This document shows positions 1 to 7,790 of a stretch of DNA of 19,106 nt, in pieces. The notes under the pieces are model-generated. The model made no database searches, had not been told where the DNA came from, and saw only the letters and a program-made list of their open reading frames with translations. Numbering within the stretch: the stretch's first letter is position 1; the number at the start of each line of letters is the position of its first letter. The DNA is from Opitutales bacterium UBA2995 (GTDB lineage Bacteria; Verrucomicrobiota; Verrucomicrobiia; Opitutales; UBA2995), in contig DDZZ01000038.1 in assembly GCA_002346535.1 (NCBI GenBank), positions 140,230-159,335 of the forward strand. Direction: 5' to 3'. The translations under genes and the position numbers were made by a program.

Positions 1-2021
1 CCCTTTCCCGCCAATAGAAGCTCGGGACCGGTTATGGAGAAATTGTGGATAGTAACTTTTCCCTGGGATGAGCGGTCCACATTCAGCCGTATTGAGTCAT
101 AAGGTACACATTGAACGTACTGCGTCATTTTCGAAACCGCCGAAAATCGCTCATTCTTAAGCAGGCCTCCCAATAAAGCGACACCCAGGTTCACCGCCTG
201 GGCTGATTGATTGGCGCCCTCATTTACCATGGAAAATTTCAGGAGACCGCTGGTTCCTTCCAGATCCATCGTTATCTCGATAGCTTCGCTGATTTGTTCC
301 AACTGTTGGGCCTGTCCCAAAGCACTAACCGAACCGGTCCAAGATCCGGTTATCGGTGCACCGCTGCCCAAGTCCACAAGTCCCGATGGCAGATTGGCAA
401 CGCTTCCTTCCACCCTAAATGTGTAAGGAGAGGGGTTATTGGGTGAATAAATGAGGTCTCCTTTTCCGGCAATAGTTCCGCTCTCCACCCGGCTGCTGAA
501 AGATGTCAGAGATACGCTATCTGACCGGACAGATGTCGCTATTGAAAATGGTTCCATCGCAATTCCATTCGGTAATACCAGTCGTTGAATCTGCACCTCT
601 GCGATGCCGGCTAGCCGTTCCCAAGGAACTGAAGACCGAGCTAGGCTGTTTACGGCAATTTTTTCACCGACAGTGGGAGTATCCAATTGCTGCATACTGT
701 AGCCCCAACCGGCGAGCGCTTTACCGACGGATTGCAAATCCTCCAAGTAAACATTGTCCCCGCGAACCAGGATCTCAAAAGGATTCAATTTCAGGGATCG
801 AACGTTGGTCTCGAGCACAAGCCTTGAAACTCGATTACCGCGCTTTACTTCTATTGGCGCCAGTAATTCAATGTTGTTTTCAGAATTAAGATCCAAGTTC
901 ACCGTAAACTCCCCGGCACCTAACGTATCCGAAAAGCCCGTTTTCAAAAACCCAGTCAAATTTGGAATTTCGGCAGCCTTTCCAGAGCCATCAAACTGAT
1001 ATTGAAGAGGCCGGCCATCGAGAATGCCCGATCCACTCAAAGCGAAGTTTCCGGCCCCCGTTTGCATGTTCCATCCCACTTGCCCGCTCGTGGCCAAGGT
1101 CGCGGTGCTCAGAAGTGACGGTAATTCCAATAGTGTAATCGGCAGAAGGGATCCATTGAGCCTGGCGTCCAGCCGGCCTTGCAACTGCCCAATCTCAAAA
1201 TTCATGTCCAGCTCGGTATCAAATAGTGGATCCGGGTGATCGTTGTCTCGTATTAAAAGAGAGAGCATCTCGCCATCTGAAGTTCGGTTAACATTCCACA
1301 ATCCGGAGATGTTTAACTCACCGGCTGAATTTAAGCCATGCCCCAGTGCTTGAAGTTCCAGTTGCCCGGCCAGACTGTTGATACCTGCCTGATTCTGATC
1401 TAATTCCATCGAGAGCTTATACACAGCCCTCTCAATCAGGCTGGTCTCTCCTTCATCGAGAAAGGCACCTTGCAGGACCAGGCGTGCCTGTTCTCCCACA
1501 GTGAGGTCGTCCAAAGAAACATTCAAATCAACCGTCTGCTGATCGGAAAGTTTAACCTGCCCATCCAGCCTCAATCGGCCGATGGATACTTGGTCCGTAG
1601 GCACCATCTGAGCCAAGATCCCATTCCATGGTTCCTTACTCGGCTCCTCATTTGCACCCAGTAAATTCAGCCAGGCACCCAAACCACCACCAGCGGTAAC
1701 AATGGTCGCCAGATCAGCGTTCAATCCTTTAATGATCAATTCATCCAGCTGAATTTTCCGGGACCGGGCCTGGTCCAACCAGGAAGCCTCAACTTCAACC
1801 AGATCCGTAGAGAAGGAAGTGCCTTCGTGAATCAAATTAAAATCTTCTATATAAATACTATTGAGCCCCACCCGAACGGTTTCAACCGAAACGTTCTCCA
1901 CCTTGCCATCAAGTGCCCATAGGAAAACTTTCTTGTGCATAGAGGTGCTAAAAACCCCCACGCCCAAAAACAGGATTAAGAGGACAAGGACGATGCCGAG
2001 CAGGATCAGGATTTTGCGCAT
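1..2021 (-). CDS. AsmA-like / DUF748-like membrane-anchored protein, N-terminal ~673 residues (3' end outside window)
   Basis: Reading the minus strand from the ATG at 2021 gives an uninterrupted frame to the window edge (673 codons). It begins MRKILILLGIVLVLLILFLG, a short basic end followed by a single membrane helix (about residues 4-25). The rest is a long, mostly beta-strand periplasmic region with repeated AsmA/TamB-style phrases: NSIYIEDFNL near 54-63, IQLDELIIKGLNADL near 90-104, several 'G-x-G-x-L/I' strand ends, and ITGPELLLAGKG at the edge. These resemble AsmA-superfamily proteins, which are inner-membrane anchored and linked to lipid transport or outer-membrane assembly. The start is fixed because no upstream in-frame start is seen before the divergent gene; no clear ribosome binding site is visible. 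It is transcribed away from the Bat cluster across a 170-base gap. The gene is secure; the family is inferred from style and order of segments, not from a decisive motif. Confidence 0.72.
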   Translation of the reverse strand, partial: MRKILILLGIVLVLLILFLGVGVFSTSMHKKVFLWALDGKVENVSVETVRVGLNSIYIEDFNLIHEGTSFSTDLVEVEASWLDQARSRKIQLDELIIKGLNADLATIVTAGGGLGAWLNLLGANEEPSKEPWNGILAQMVPTDQVSIGRLRLDGQVKLSDQQTVDLNVSLDDLTVGEQARLVLQGAFLDEGETSLIERAVYKLSMELDQNQAGINSLAGQLELQALGHGLNSAGELNISGLWNVNRTSDGEMLSLLIRDNDHPDPLFDTELDMNFEIGQLQGRLDARLNGSLLPITLLELPSLLSTATLATSGQVGWNMQTGAGNFALSGSGILDGRPLQYQFDGSGKAAEIPNLTGFLKTGFSDTLGAGEFTVNLDLNSENNIELLAPIEVKRGNRVSRLVLETNVRSLKLNPFEILVRGDNVYLEDLQSVGKALAGWGYSMQQLDTPTVGEKIAVNSLARSSVPWERLAGIAEVQIQRLVLPNGIAMEPFSIATSVRSDSVSLTSFSSRVESGTIAGKGDLIYSPNNPSPYTFRVEGSVANLPSGLVDLGSGAPITGSWTGSVSALGQAQQLEQISEAIEITMDLEGTSGLLKFSMVNEGANQSAQAVNLGVALLGGLLKNERFSAVSKMTQYVQCVPYDSIRLNVDRSSQGKVTIHNFSITGPELLLAGK

Positions 2022-2191
2022 GTTTTCAAAGGATTCAATGAGCAATAGTTACTTATTTCAGCCAACGCCAATCAAAGTTTCAGGATAAGAGAAGAAGCTT
2101 TCACTCAACCCACCGGATTTCCACGAAAAAAGCGAAATCTTGACCTTCGTGTTTTGTCGGTTACCCATCATCCCTTTACACAAACCGATCC
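2022..2191. promoter_or_regulatory. Divergent intergenic region between the AsmA-like gene and moxR
   Basis: This 170-base gap separates two divergently transcribed genes, so it must hold the promoter for each. On the plus strand TTGACC at 2140-2145 could be a -35 box, but nothing close to TATAAT follows at 16-18 bases. I see no clear operator or Shine-Dalgarno sequence. A short minus-strand frame here (2058-2252) overlaps the MoxR start and is not supported. Confidence 0.35.
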
Positions 2192-3181
2192 ATGAGTAAC
2201 TCAGTGATTGAACTAAATGAAAAAATCCAGGCAGCCGCAGCCTGGGTGTCACCCCTGCGAACAGCCATCGGCCAAATTATCATCGGACAAAAATACCTGG
2301 TAGACAGATTGATTTTGGGCCTGATATCTAATGGTCACGTTCTTCTGGAAGGTGTCCCCGGCCTGGCAAAAACATTATCCGTGAAGACACTGGCCTCTGC
2401 AATCAGTGCACAATTTCAGCGGATTCAGTTTACGCCCGACCTCCTCCCCGCAGACATCATCGGTACTTTGGTTTACAATCCGAAAGACCACAGTTTTGAA
2501 ACAAAGAAGGGGCCCGTATTTTCCAATCTGGTCCTGGCCGATGAAATAAACCGTGCTCCGGCTAAGGTCCAATCAGCCTTGCTGGAAGCCATGCAGGAAC
2601 GCCAGGTGACAATTGGTGAAGAGACACATGAACTGCCGACACCCTTTCTCGTATTGGCTACTGAAAATCCAATCGATCAGGAAGGCACCTACACCTTGCC
2701 CGAAGCCCAAGTCGACCGATTCATGCTCAAACTCAACGTGGGCTACCCCAACAAAGAGGAGGAGCGGGCGATCCTCGATCGAATGGCCACCACTTCGGCC
2801 ATCGAAGATATTAATCCTGTCATCACACCTGATGATATCTTGCGCGCGCGCGAGGTCGTTAACGAAATCTACGTCGATGAAAAAATAAAGGACTACATCG
2901 TAGATATCGTATTCGCAACGAGAAATCCCAATGACTATAATCTGCAATCAGATTCACTCATCCAATTTGGAGGCAGTCCGAGAGCTACTATTTCCCTGAC
3001 TTTAGCCGCCAAGGGTTGGGCCTTTTTACAAGGGAGAGGCTATGTGACTCCACAAGATGTAAAAACAATTGCCATGGATGTACTCCGCCACCGCGTCATC
3101 GTAAGCTACGAGGCCGAGGCGGAAGGTAAAAACAGCGAAGATATTGTTCAGGAAATTCTGGATACATTACCAGTACCTTAA
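2192..3181 (+). CDS. MoxR-family AAA+ ATPase
   Basis: This 329-residue protein is a full-length MoxR ATPase, a cytoplasmic AAA+ chaperone that normally works with VWA-domain partners encoded beside it. The Walker A motif is GVPGLAKT (54-61), Walker B is LVLADEIN (113-120), sensor 1 is ATEN (156-159), and the late motif GGSPRA is at 260-265. YTLPEAQVDRF (167-177) is a typical MoxR stretch. The C-terminal lid domain is complete, and the length matches the family. It is the first gene of the cluster, 101 bases ahead of the DUF58 gene. The start at MSNSV matches the expected N-terminus, though no Shine-Dalgarno sequence precedes it. In Bacteroides-type aerotolerance clusters the same gene stands first, so it probably remodels or activates the BatA/BatB complex. 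Confidence 0.95.
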   Translation: MSNSVIELNEKIQAAAAWVSPLRTAIGQIIIGQKYLVDRLILGLISNGHVLLEGVPGLAKTLSVKTLASAISAQFQRIQFTPDLLPADIIGTLVYNPKDHSFETKKGPVFSNLVLADEINRAPAKVQSALLEAMQERQVTIGEETHELPTPFLVLATENPIDQEGTYTLPEAQVDRFMLKLNVGYPNKEEERAILDRMATTSAIEDINPVITPDDILRAREVVNEIYVDEKIKDYIVDIVFATRNPNDYNLQSDSLIQFGGSPRATISLTLAAKGWAFLQGRGYVTPQDVKTIAMDVLRHRVIVSYEAEAEGKNSEDIVQEILDTLPVP

Positions 3182-3282
3182 AAATTCATGGAATCGTCCT
3201 CTTACGCCTAATTTTCCTCTACCTCGAAAAAAGTGGAAACAAGGAAGAGTCTAAGCAAGAGAACGAGTGCGACAATTAATTC

Positions 3283-4200
3283 ATGAAAGACCCGCGCGAA
3301 ATACTTAAAAAAGTACGCCAAATCGAGATCCGGACCCGAAAAATGGTCACGGATGCCATGGCAGGGCATTATAACTCGGTATTTAAGGGCCAAGGCATGG
3401 ACTTTGAAGAAGTTCGCGAATACACACCGGGAGACGATATACGAGCCATAGACTGGAACGTTACCGCAAAAATGGCCCACCCGTTTGTGAAACGGTTCCG
3501 CGAGGAACGGGAATTGACTTTGATGCTAGTAGTGGATGTCAGCGCATCAGGTGATTTTGGTTCCATAGCGGAAAGCAAGCGGGAACTGATGGCCGAAATG
3601 GCCAGCGTTCTTGCATTTTCAGCTATCCGAAACAACGACAAGGTTGGATTGCTGCTTTTCACCGATCAAATTGAGGCTTTTATCCCGCCTCAGAAAGGGA
3701 AGCAGCACGTCCTGCGCATCATCCGTGAATTGCTTTTCTTCGAACCCGAATCCACGGGAACCGACATAAAAATGGCATTGGATTACTTGAACAGAATTGT
3801 GAAACGTAAAGCGGTCACCTTTCTCATTTCCGACTTCCTGGTAAGAGATACATTTCGCAGAGCCAGGATCAGGAACCAATACACGGATATGTACCGCTCC
3901 TTGACGCTTACCGACCGAAGACACGATCTTATTGTACTTCGACTTTCAGACCCTCACGAATACGCCCTACCCAACCTGGGAATTCTAAGCCTGGAGGATG
4001 CTGAAACAGGCCAGCTCATAGAATTGGATACCCGAAACAGCCAAATCCGAGAGGAGTTTCAAAACCAGAACGGTCAACAGCTTGAAGACTTTAAACGTAC
4101 GCTCAAGAGACTCGGGATAGACAGTATCTATGTGGAAAACGGTCAGCCCTACATCACAAAGATCCGCGAGTTTTTCCTGAATCGCGAAAAACGTCGTTAA
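3283..4200 (+). CDS. DUF58-domain protein with degenerate VWA fold
   Basis: This 305-residue protein carries the DUF58 signature FEEVREYTPGDDIRAIDWN (41-59), followed by a VWA-like domain. The metal-site motif DVSAS (D85, S87, S89) is intact, with likely further ligands T160 (STGTD) and D184 (LISDF). It has no signal peptide or membrane helix, so it is probably cytoplasmic or peripheral. DUF58 genes almost always follow moxR, and the pair is thought to act together; the exact biochemical role is unknown. The stop overlaps the next start as TAATG at 4198-4202, which indicates translational coupling. The 101-base leader contains no obvious Shine-Dalgarno sequence. Family call is secure. Confidence 0.94.
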   Translation: MKDPREILKKVRQIEIRTRKMVTDAMAGHYNSVFKGQGMDFEEVREYTPGDDIRAIDWNVTAKMAHPFVKRFREERELTLMLVVDVSASGDFGSIAESKRELMAEMASVLAFSAIRNNDKVGLLLFTDQIEAFIPPQKGKQHVLRIIRELLFFEPESTGTDIKMALDYLNRIVKRKAVTFLISDFLVRDTFRRARIRNQYTDMYRSLTLTDRRHDLIVLRLSDPHEYALPNLGILSLEDAETGQLIELDTRNSQIREEFQNQNGQQLEDFKRTLKRLGIDSIYVENGQPYITKIREFFLNREKRR

Positions 4201-4814
4201 TGAAAACAGGTGCCGCACATACTCTTCTCGCAATGGCAGGGACGAAATCGCTGACTGCACAAGAAGGCACTACGGTTTCTCAAGCGGATATTCTCGATGT
4301 CAAGAATCCTATCTTTTTATTGGACCCGATGGTTCTTTTTTCCATTGCCATCGGAGTTGTTGTGGCAGCTATCGCATTTTGGATTGGAGTTGTCATTTTC
4401 AAACGCATGACTCGACCACCGGAACTGGCACCCCCTCCGCCTTATGAAATCGCGTTGAACCACCTTCGCAAAGCTCGAAACTGGCTGGAGCCTGAAACAG
4501 CTGAAAGATTTTGCACAGAGGTATCGACGATCATGAGAAGCTTTCTTGAAGCTCATTTCAAACTTCCGGCCACCGAGCAGACAACCGAAGAATTTTTCAG
4601 TAATCCCTCTCATACGGAAGCCTTCACCGCAGATCAGAACATAGAGCTGAAACAATTTTCAGAACAATGCGATCTGGCAAAATTTGCTCAATGGGGTCTG
4701 GGTACCACCGAAATGGAAAAGCTCTATTCCACGGCTGAAGTATTTATCGAAACAACCGGTAAGCCAACCGAGGAACCAGTCCAGGAAAACCCGGACGCCA
4801 TTACCCCAGGCTGA
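4200..4814 (+). CDS. DUF4381-like single-pass membrane protein of the Bat cluster
   Basis: This 204-residue protein has an N-terminal extracytoplasmic stretch (about 1-43), one strong membrane helix (about 44-68, VLFSIAIGVVVAAIAFWIGV), a proline-rich linker (PPELAPPPP, 73-81) and a C-terminal helical domain. The tail pattern YEIALNHLRKA, STIMRSFLEAHF, TEQTTEEFF and EQCDLAKFA is what DUF4381 proteins show, and these are found between the DUF58 and BatA genes in Proteobacteria and Bacteroidetes. The role is presumably to tether or organise the VWA complex; no enzyme motif is seen. The gene is tightly coupled on both sides (TAATG upstream, TGATG at 4812-4816 downstream). The family assignment rests on context and the tail pattern, so it is less certain than its neighbours. 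Confidence 0.75.
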   Translation: MKTGAAHTLLAMAGTKSLTAQEGTTVSQADILDVKNPIFLLDPMVLFSIAIGVVVAAIAFWIGVVIFKRMTRPPELAPPPPYEIALNHLRKARNWLEPETAERFCTEVSTIMRSFLEAHFKLPATEQTTEEFFSNPSHTEAFTADQNIELKQFSEQCDLAKFAQWGLGTTEMEKLYSTAEVFIETTGKPTEEPVQENPDAITPG

Positions 4815-5815
4815 TGCTCGAATTTCAATATCCATACTTCCTGTTCCTTATGGTAGCGGTCTTTCTGCTTCCGTTCCTACGTGGCGGCCTCCGCATGCAG
4901 GGAAGTATTCGTTTTTCCAATACTCAGCTAGCGGGAAGGCTAGGCACAATCAAAAGATCGCCTTCGGGCCGCTGGCTTGCCCTGCTTCGCACTCTGGCGC
5001 TAACTTTGCTGATAGTGGCCCTCGCCCGCCCAAGATTGGGTCATGGCGAAACAGAAATCGAGGCCAGTGGAATCGATATTGTGCTTGCGGTGGACATCTC
5101 GGGCTCTATGGAGGCCATGGATTTTAAAATCAAGGGTAAGCGCTACAACCGCCTCGAGGTAGTGAAAATAGTGATTGAAGAATTCATTGCGAAACGGGAT
5201 GCAGACCGGATTGCGCTGGTCGCCTTCGCAGGTGAACCTTACCTGGTAAGTCCGCTTACCTTGAACCACGACTGGTTGGTAAAAAATTTGGGTCGCTTGG
5301 ATATCGGAATCATTAATGATACCGGAACGTCCATCGGGTCGGCCCTCATAATGAGCGTCAACCGGCTTCGTGAATTGCAGGCGAAAAGTAAAGTAGTAGT
5401 CCTCCTGACAGATGGTGTTAATAATTCGGGATCCATCCAGCCCATCACTGCAGCCGAGGCAGCAGCGGCTCTTTTGGTGAAAGTATACACTATTGCTGCC
5501 GGGACCAATGGGAAAGTCCCATTCCCAGTCAAAGATTTCATGGGCCGCACCCGCTATCAGCATCGAATAACAGAAGTCGATGAAGTTACCCTCAAAGAAA
5601 TTGCCCGTATAACCGATGGAACTTTTTTCAGGGCAACAGACACTGAAGAGCTACAGGACATTTACGATCAAATCGACGAGTTGGAAAAAACCGAGGTTAT
5701 GCTGAAAAATTTTACTTATTATACCGAGCTGTTTATCTGGCCGCTTTTTGCCGGATTATTATTCCTTCTCCTGGAATTTCTGCTTGCACAGACAAGATTG
5801 AAAAGGCTCCCGTAA
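4814..5815 (+). CDS. batA: BatA, VWA-domain inner-membrane protein
   Basis: This 333-residue protein has the BatA layout: two N-terminal membrane helices (about 8-22 and 57-71), a VWA domain (about 86-285) and a C-terminal membrane helix (about 308-328). The MIDAS motif is DISGS (D94, S96, S98), with T172 (NDTGTS) and D200 (LLTDG) completing the metal site. LALARPRLG-type wording just before the VWA domain (IVALARPRLG, 67-76) is characteristic of Bat proteins. The VWA domain sits between membrane helices and should bind partner proteins through a metal ion. The start overlaps the upstream stop as TGATG, and BatB follows after 16 bases. Bat proteins were first linked to aerotolerance in Bacteroides fragilis; in other bacteria they affect envelope stress or motility, so the phenotype here is open. 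Confidence 0.93.
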   Translation: MLEFQYPYFLFLMVAVFLLPFLRGGLRMQGSIRFSNTQLAGRLGTIKRSPSGRWLALLRTLALTLLIVALARPRLGHGETEIEASGIDIVLAVDISGSMEAMDFKIKGKRYNRLEVVKIVIEEFIAKRDADRIALVAFAGEPYLVSPLTLNHDWLVKNLGRLDIGIINDTGTSIGSALIMSVNRLRELQAKSKVVVLLTDGVNNSGSIQPITAAEAAAALLVKVYTIAAGTNGKVPFPVKDFMGRTRYQHRITEVDEVTLKEIARITDGTFFRATDTEELQDIYDQIDELEKTEVMLKNFTYYTELFIWPLFAGLLFLLLEFLLAQTRLKRLP

Positions 5816-5831
5816 TTATAAATTTGATACA

Positions 5832-7790
5832 ATGACTTTTGCTTACCCCATAATATTCATACTTGCATTGGCACTGATCCCGTTAATGCTTTTATGGGCA
5901 TTCCAGGTAGAACGAGGGAAACAGAAGCAATTGGAAAAGTTTTTGGCACCCGGCCTGATCACCCAGCTTACAGAGTCGGTGAGCACTCGCAAAAAACAGC
6001 TCAAGGCAGTCTTGATGGCTATGGGAATCGCACTGGTGGTCGTTGCTGTTGCACGGCCCCAATACGGCTATGTCTGGCAGGAGGTAAAAAGCAAGGGTAT
6101 CGACGTTGTCTTCGCTATCGATACCTCCAAAAGCATGCTGGCACAAGATATCCGGCCGAACCGGCTCGAACGGGCCAAACTGGCGGTTCTTGACTTTATA
6201 TACAAAATGGGAACAGACCGGATTGGCCTGGTAGCATTTTCTGGATCGGCATTTTTGCAGTGTCCCCTGACCCTCGACTACAACGCATTTCGCCAATCCC
6301 TGGAAATTCTCGATCCTGGAATTATTCCCGTACCGGGAACAGACATTGCAGCTGCAATCGAGGTGGCAGAGGCGGCATTTAATAAAAAAAACAATTTTAA
6401 AATTCTCATCCTGATAACAGACGGTGAGGACCTGGAAGAGAACGGGATCTCCGTGGCCGCGCAAGCGGCAAAGCGGGGCGTCAAGGTGTTCACTTTAGGC
6501 GTAGGCAGTAGGGATGGGGAAATCATTCCTTACATCAACGATCAGGGTCAGCAAGATTATGTGCGCGACGAGCAGGGGAAAGTCGTTCGCACACGCCTCG
6601 ATGAAGAAACGCTGCAACGTATTTCCGCAGCCTCCAAAGGATTTTACAGTCCGCTTGGCGCATTGGGCGAAGGACTGGAAAGAGTCTATACACTCGGATT
6701 GGAGGAAATACCACGACAGGAACTGAATTCGCGGATGAACAAACAACCCATCGAACGCTACCAGTGGGTCTTGGCCGCGGGAATTATTCTCCTCATTTTC
6801 GAATGGCTGTTGGGGACCCGTAAAACGAGAATGCCTGTAGCCCGAAAAACAGCAGCCACGCTCCTGTTTATAGGAGTATTCGTTTCTCCGCCACCCGAAG
6901 TGGAAGCCTCCCCCTACAAAGCCCAAAAACACCTGAAAAAAGGTGAGTTTGTCGAAGCGGAACAATTGTACCGCGAGGCCATCGTGGAAAAACCGGAAGA
7001 TATGCGCCTGAGGTACAACCTGGGAATAGCTTTGTACCGGCAGGGCAAATACGCCGATGCAATCACGGTTTTCACGGACGCCCAGGAAACCAACGACCCT
7101 GATCTGCAGGCAGACATCCTTCACAACATGGGCAACGCCATGTATCGGATCGGCGAATCTAAAATATCAAATCAACAACCCCAAACCCGTAAAGATTGGG
7201 CGAAAGCTTTGGAATACTACAATGGCAGTCTGGTGATACGGCCCGAGGATCCGGAAACTCAGGCTAATTTAAAATTTTTAAACTACCGCATTGAAACTCT
7301 GGTATTGTATGATCTCTTCCTCGATTCTAATTTTCCGGATTTGGTCGAACTCAAGGGGGCCGGCAATTTCGACCAGGGAATCAAACGACCGATATCTGCC
7401 ACACTCACAGATACAGATCGCTATCGGCTTGTAAAGTGGGAAGGCGAAGGAGTGAAAGACCCGGAAAAGGCGAAGACCAAAGTACTCATCGACGCCAACA
7501 AAACCATAACTGCACAACTCGTGGAACTAGTTAATCTTCAAGTAGCCGTTATTCCAGAAGGCGCAGGCACCTCAACTTCACTCGGAAAGTACGACAAGGG
7601 CGAGGAAGTGCCTCTAAAATTTGAAAGCGAATACGGCTGGCGGTTCGTGCAATATGAGGGACCGAATATTCAGGATCCGACCAATCCAGAAAGTACAATT
7701 AAACTAGAATCAGACACCACGGTGGTTGTCATTTGCGAAGAAGCGAAGGAGCTTGTCTTCGACTTGGAGAAGGATGAAAGCGTTAACTAG
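5832..7790 (+). CDS. batB: BatB fused to BatC-type TPR domain and two divergent InlB-like repeats
   Basis: The 652-residue product is about twice the usual BatB length. Residues 1-330 are a standard BatB: helices near 5-24 and 57-74, the phrase VAVARPQYGY (71-80), a VWA domain with MIDAS motif DTSKS (D97, S99, S101), T170 and D197 (LITDGED), and a closing helix near 311-327. A further hydrophobic segment (341-352) leads into a TPR region (about 361-485) with GEFVEAEQLYREAI, LRYNLGIALYRQGKYADAI and ILHNMGNAMYRIGE, which corresponds to BatC. Two beta repeats follow (about 510-565 and 569-636) with the W-x-G-x-G-V pattern (VKWEGEGV, 534-541) of divergent InlB B-repeats. The last 17 bases overlap the next gene. 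The VWA and TPR parts are secure; the repeat family is a pattern-based call. Confidence 0.9.
   Translation: MTFAYPIIFILALALIPLMLLWAFQVERGKQKQLEKFLAPGLITQLTESVSTRKKQLKAVLMAMGIALVVVAVARPQYGYVWQEVKSKGIDVVFAIDTSKSMLAQDIRPNRLERAKLAVLDFIYKMGTDRIGLVAFSGSAFLQCPLTLDYNAFRQSLEILDPGIIPVPGTDIAAAIEVAEAAFNKKNNFKILILITDGEDLEENGISVAAQAAKRGVKVFTLGVGSRDGEIIPYINDQGQQDYVRDEQGKVVRTRLDEETLQRISAASKGFYSPLGALGEGLERVYTLGLEEIPRQELNSRMNKQPIERYQWVLAAGIILLIFEWLLGTRKTRMPVARKTAATLLFIGVFVSPPPEVEASPYKAQKHLKKGEFVEAEQLYREAIVEKPEDMRLRYNLGIALYRQGKYADAITVFTDAQETNDPDLQADILHNMGNAMYRIGESKISNQQPQTRKDWAKALEYYNGSLVIRPEDPETQANLKFLNYRIETLVLYDLFLDSNFPDLVELKGAGNFDQGIKRPISATLTDTDRYRLVKWEGEGVKDPEKAKTKVLIDANKTITAQLVELVNLQVAVIPEGAGTSTSLGKYDKGEEVPLKFESEYGWRFVQYEGPNIQDPTNPESTIKLESDTTVVVICEEAKELVFDLEKDESVN
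7766..7773 (+). promoter_or_regulatory. Purine-rich ribosome binding site for the secreted BatC-tail protein
   Basis: GGAGAAGG lies immediately upstream of the ATG at 7774, inside the end of batB. It is one of the few recognisable Shine-Dalgarno-like sequences in the window, although the spacing is short. It favours 7774 over the other in-frame ATG codons at 7726 and 7795. Confidence 0.5.

Noticed and set aside
207..1664. Several short plus-strand open frames (for example 503-889 and 1024-1239)
   Set aside because: They lie antisense to the continuous minus-strand AsmA-like frame, and none gives a recognisable protein.
2140..2168. Sigma-70 promoter for moxR starting at TTGACC
   Set aside because: No acceptable -10 hexamer at the right spacing, so I did not call it as a promoter.
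5000..7124. Long antisense open frames in the batA and batB region (for example 5000-5563, 5892-6464 and 6495-7124)
   Set aside because: They are opposite well-supported VWA genes and have cysteine- and aromatic-rich, non-family translations typical of shadow frames.
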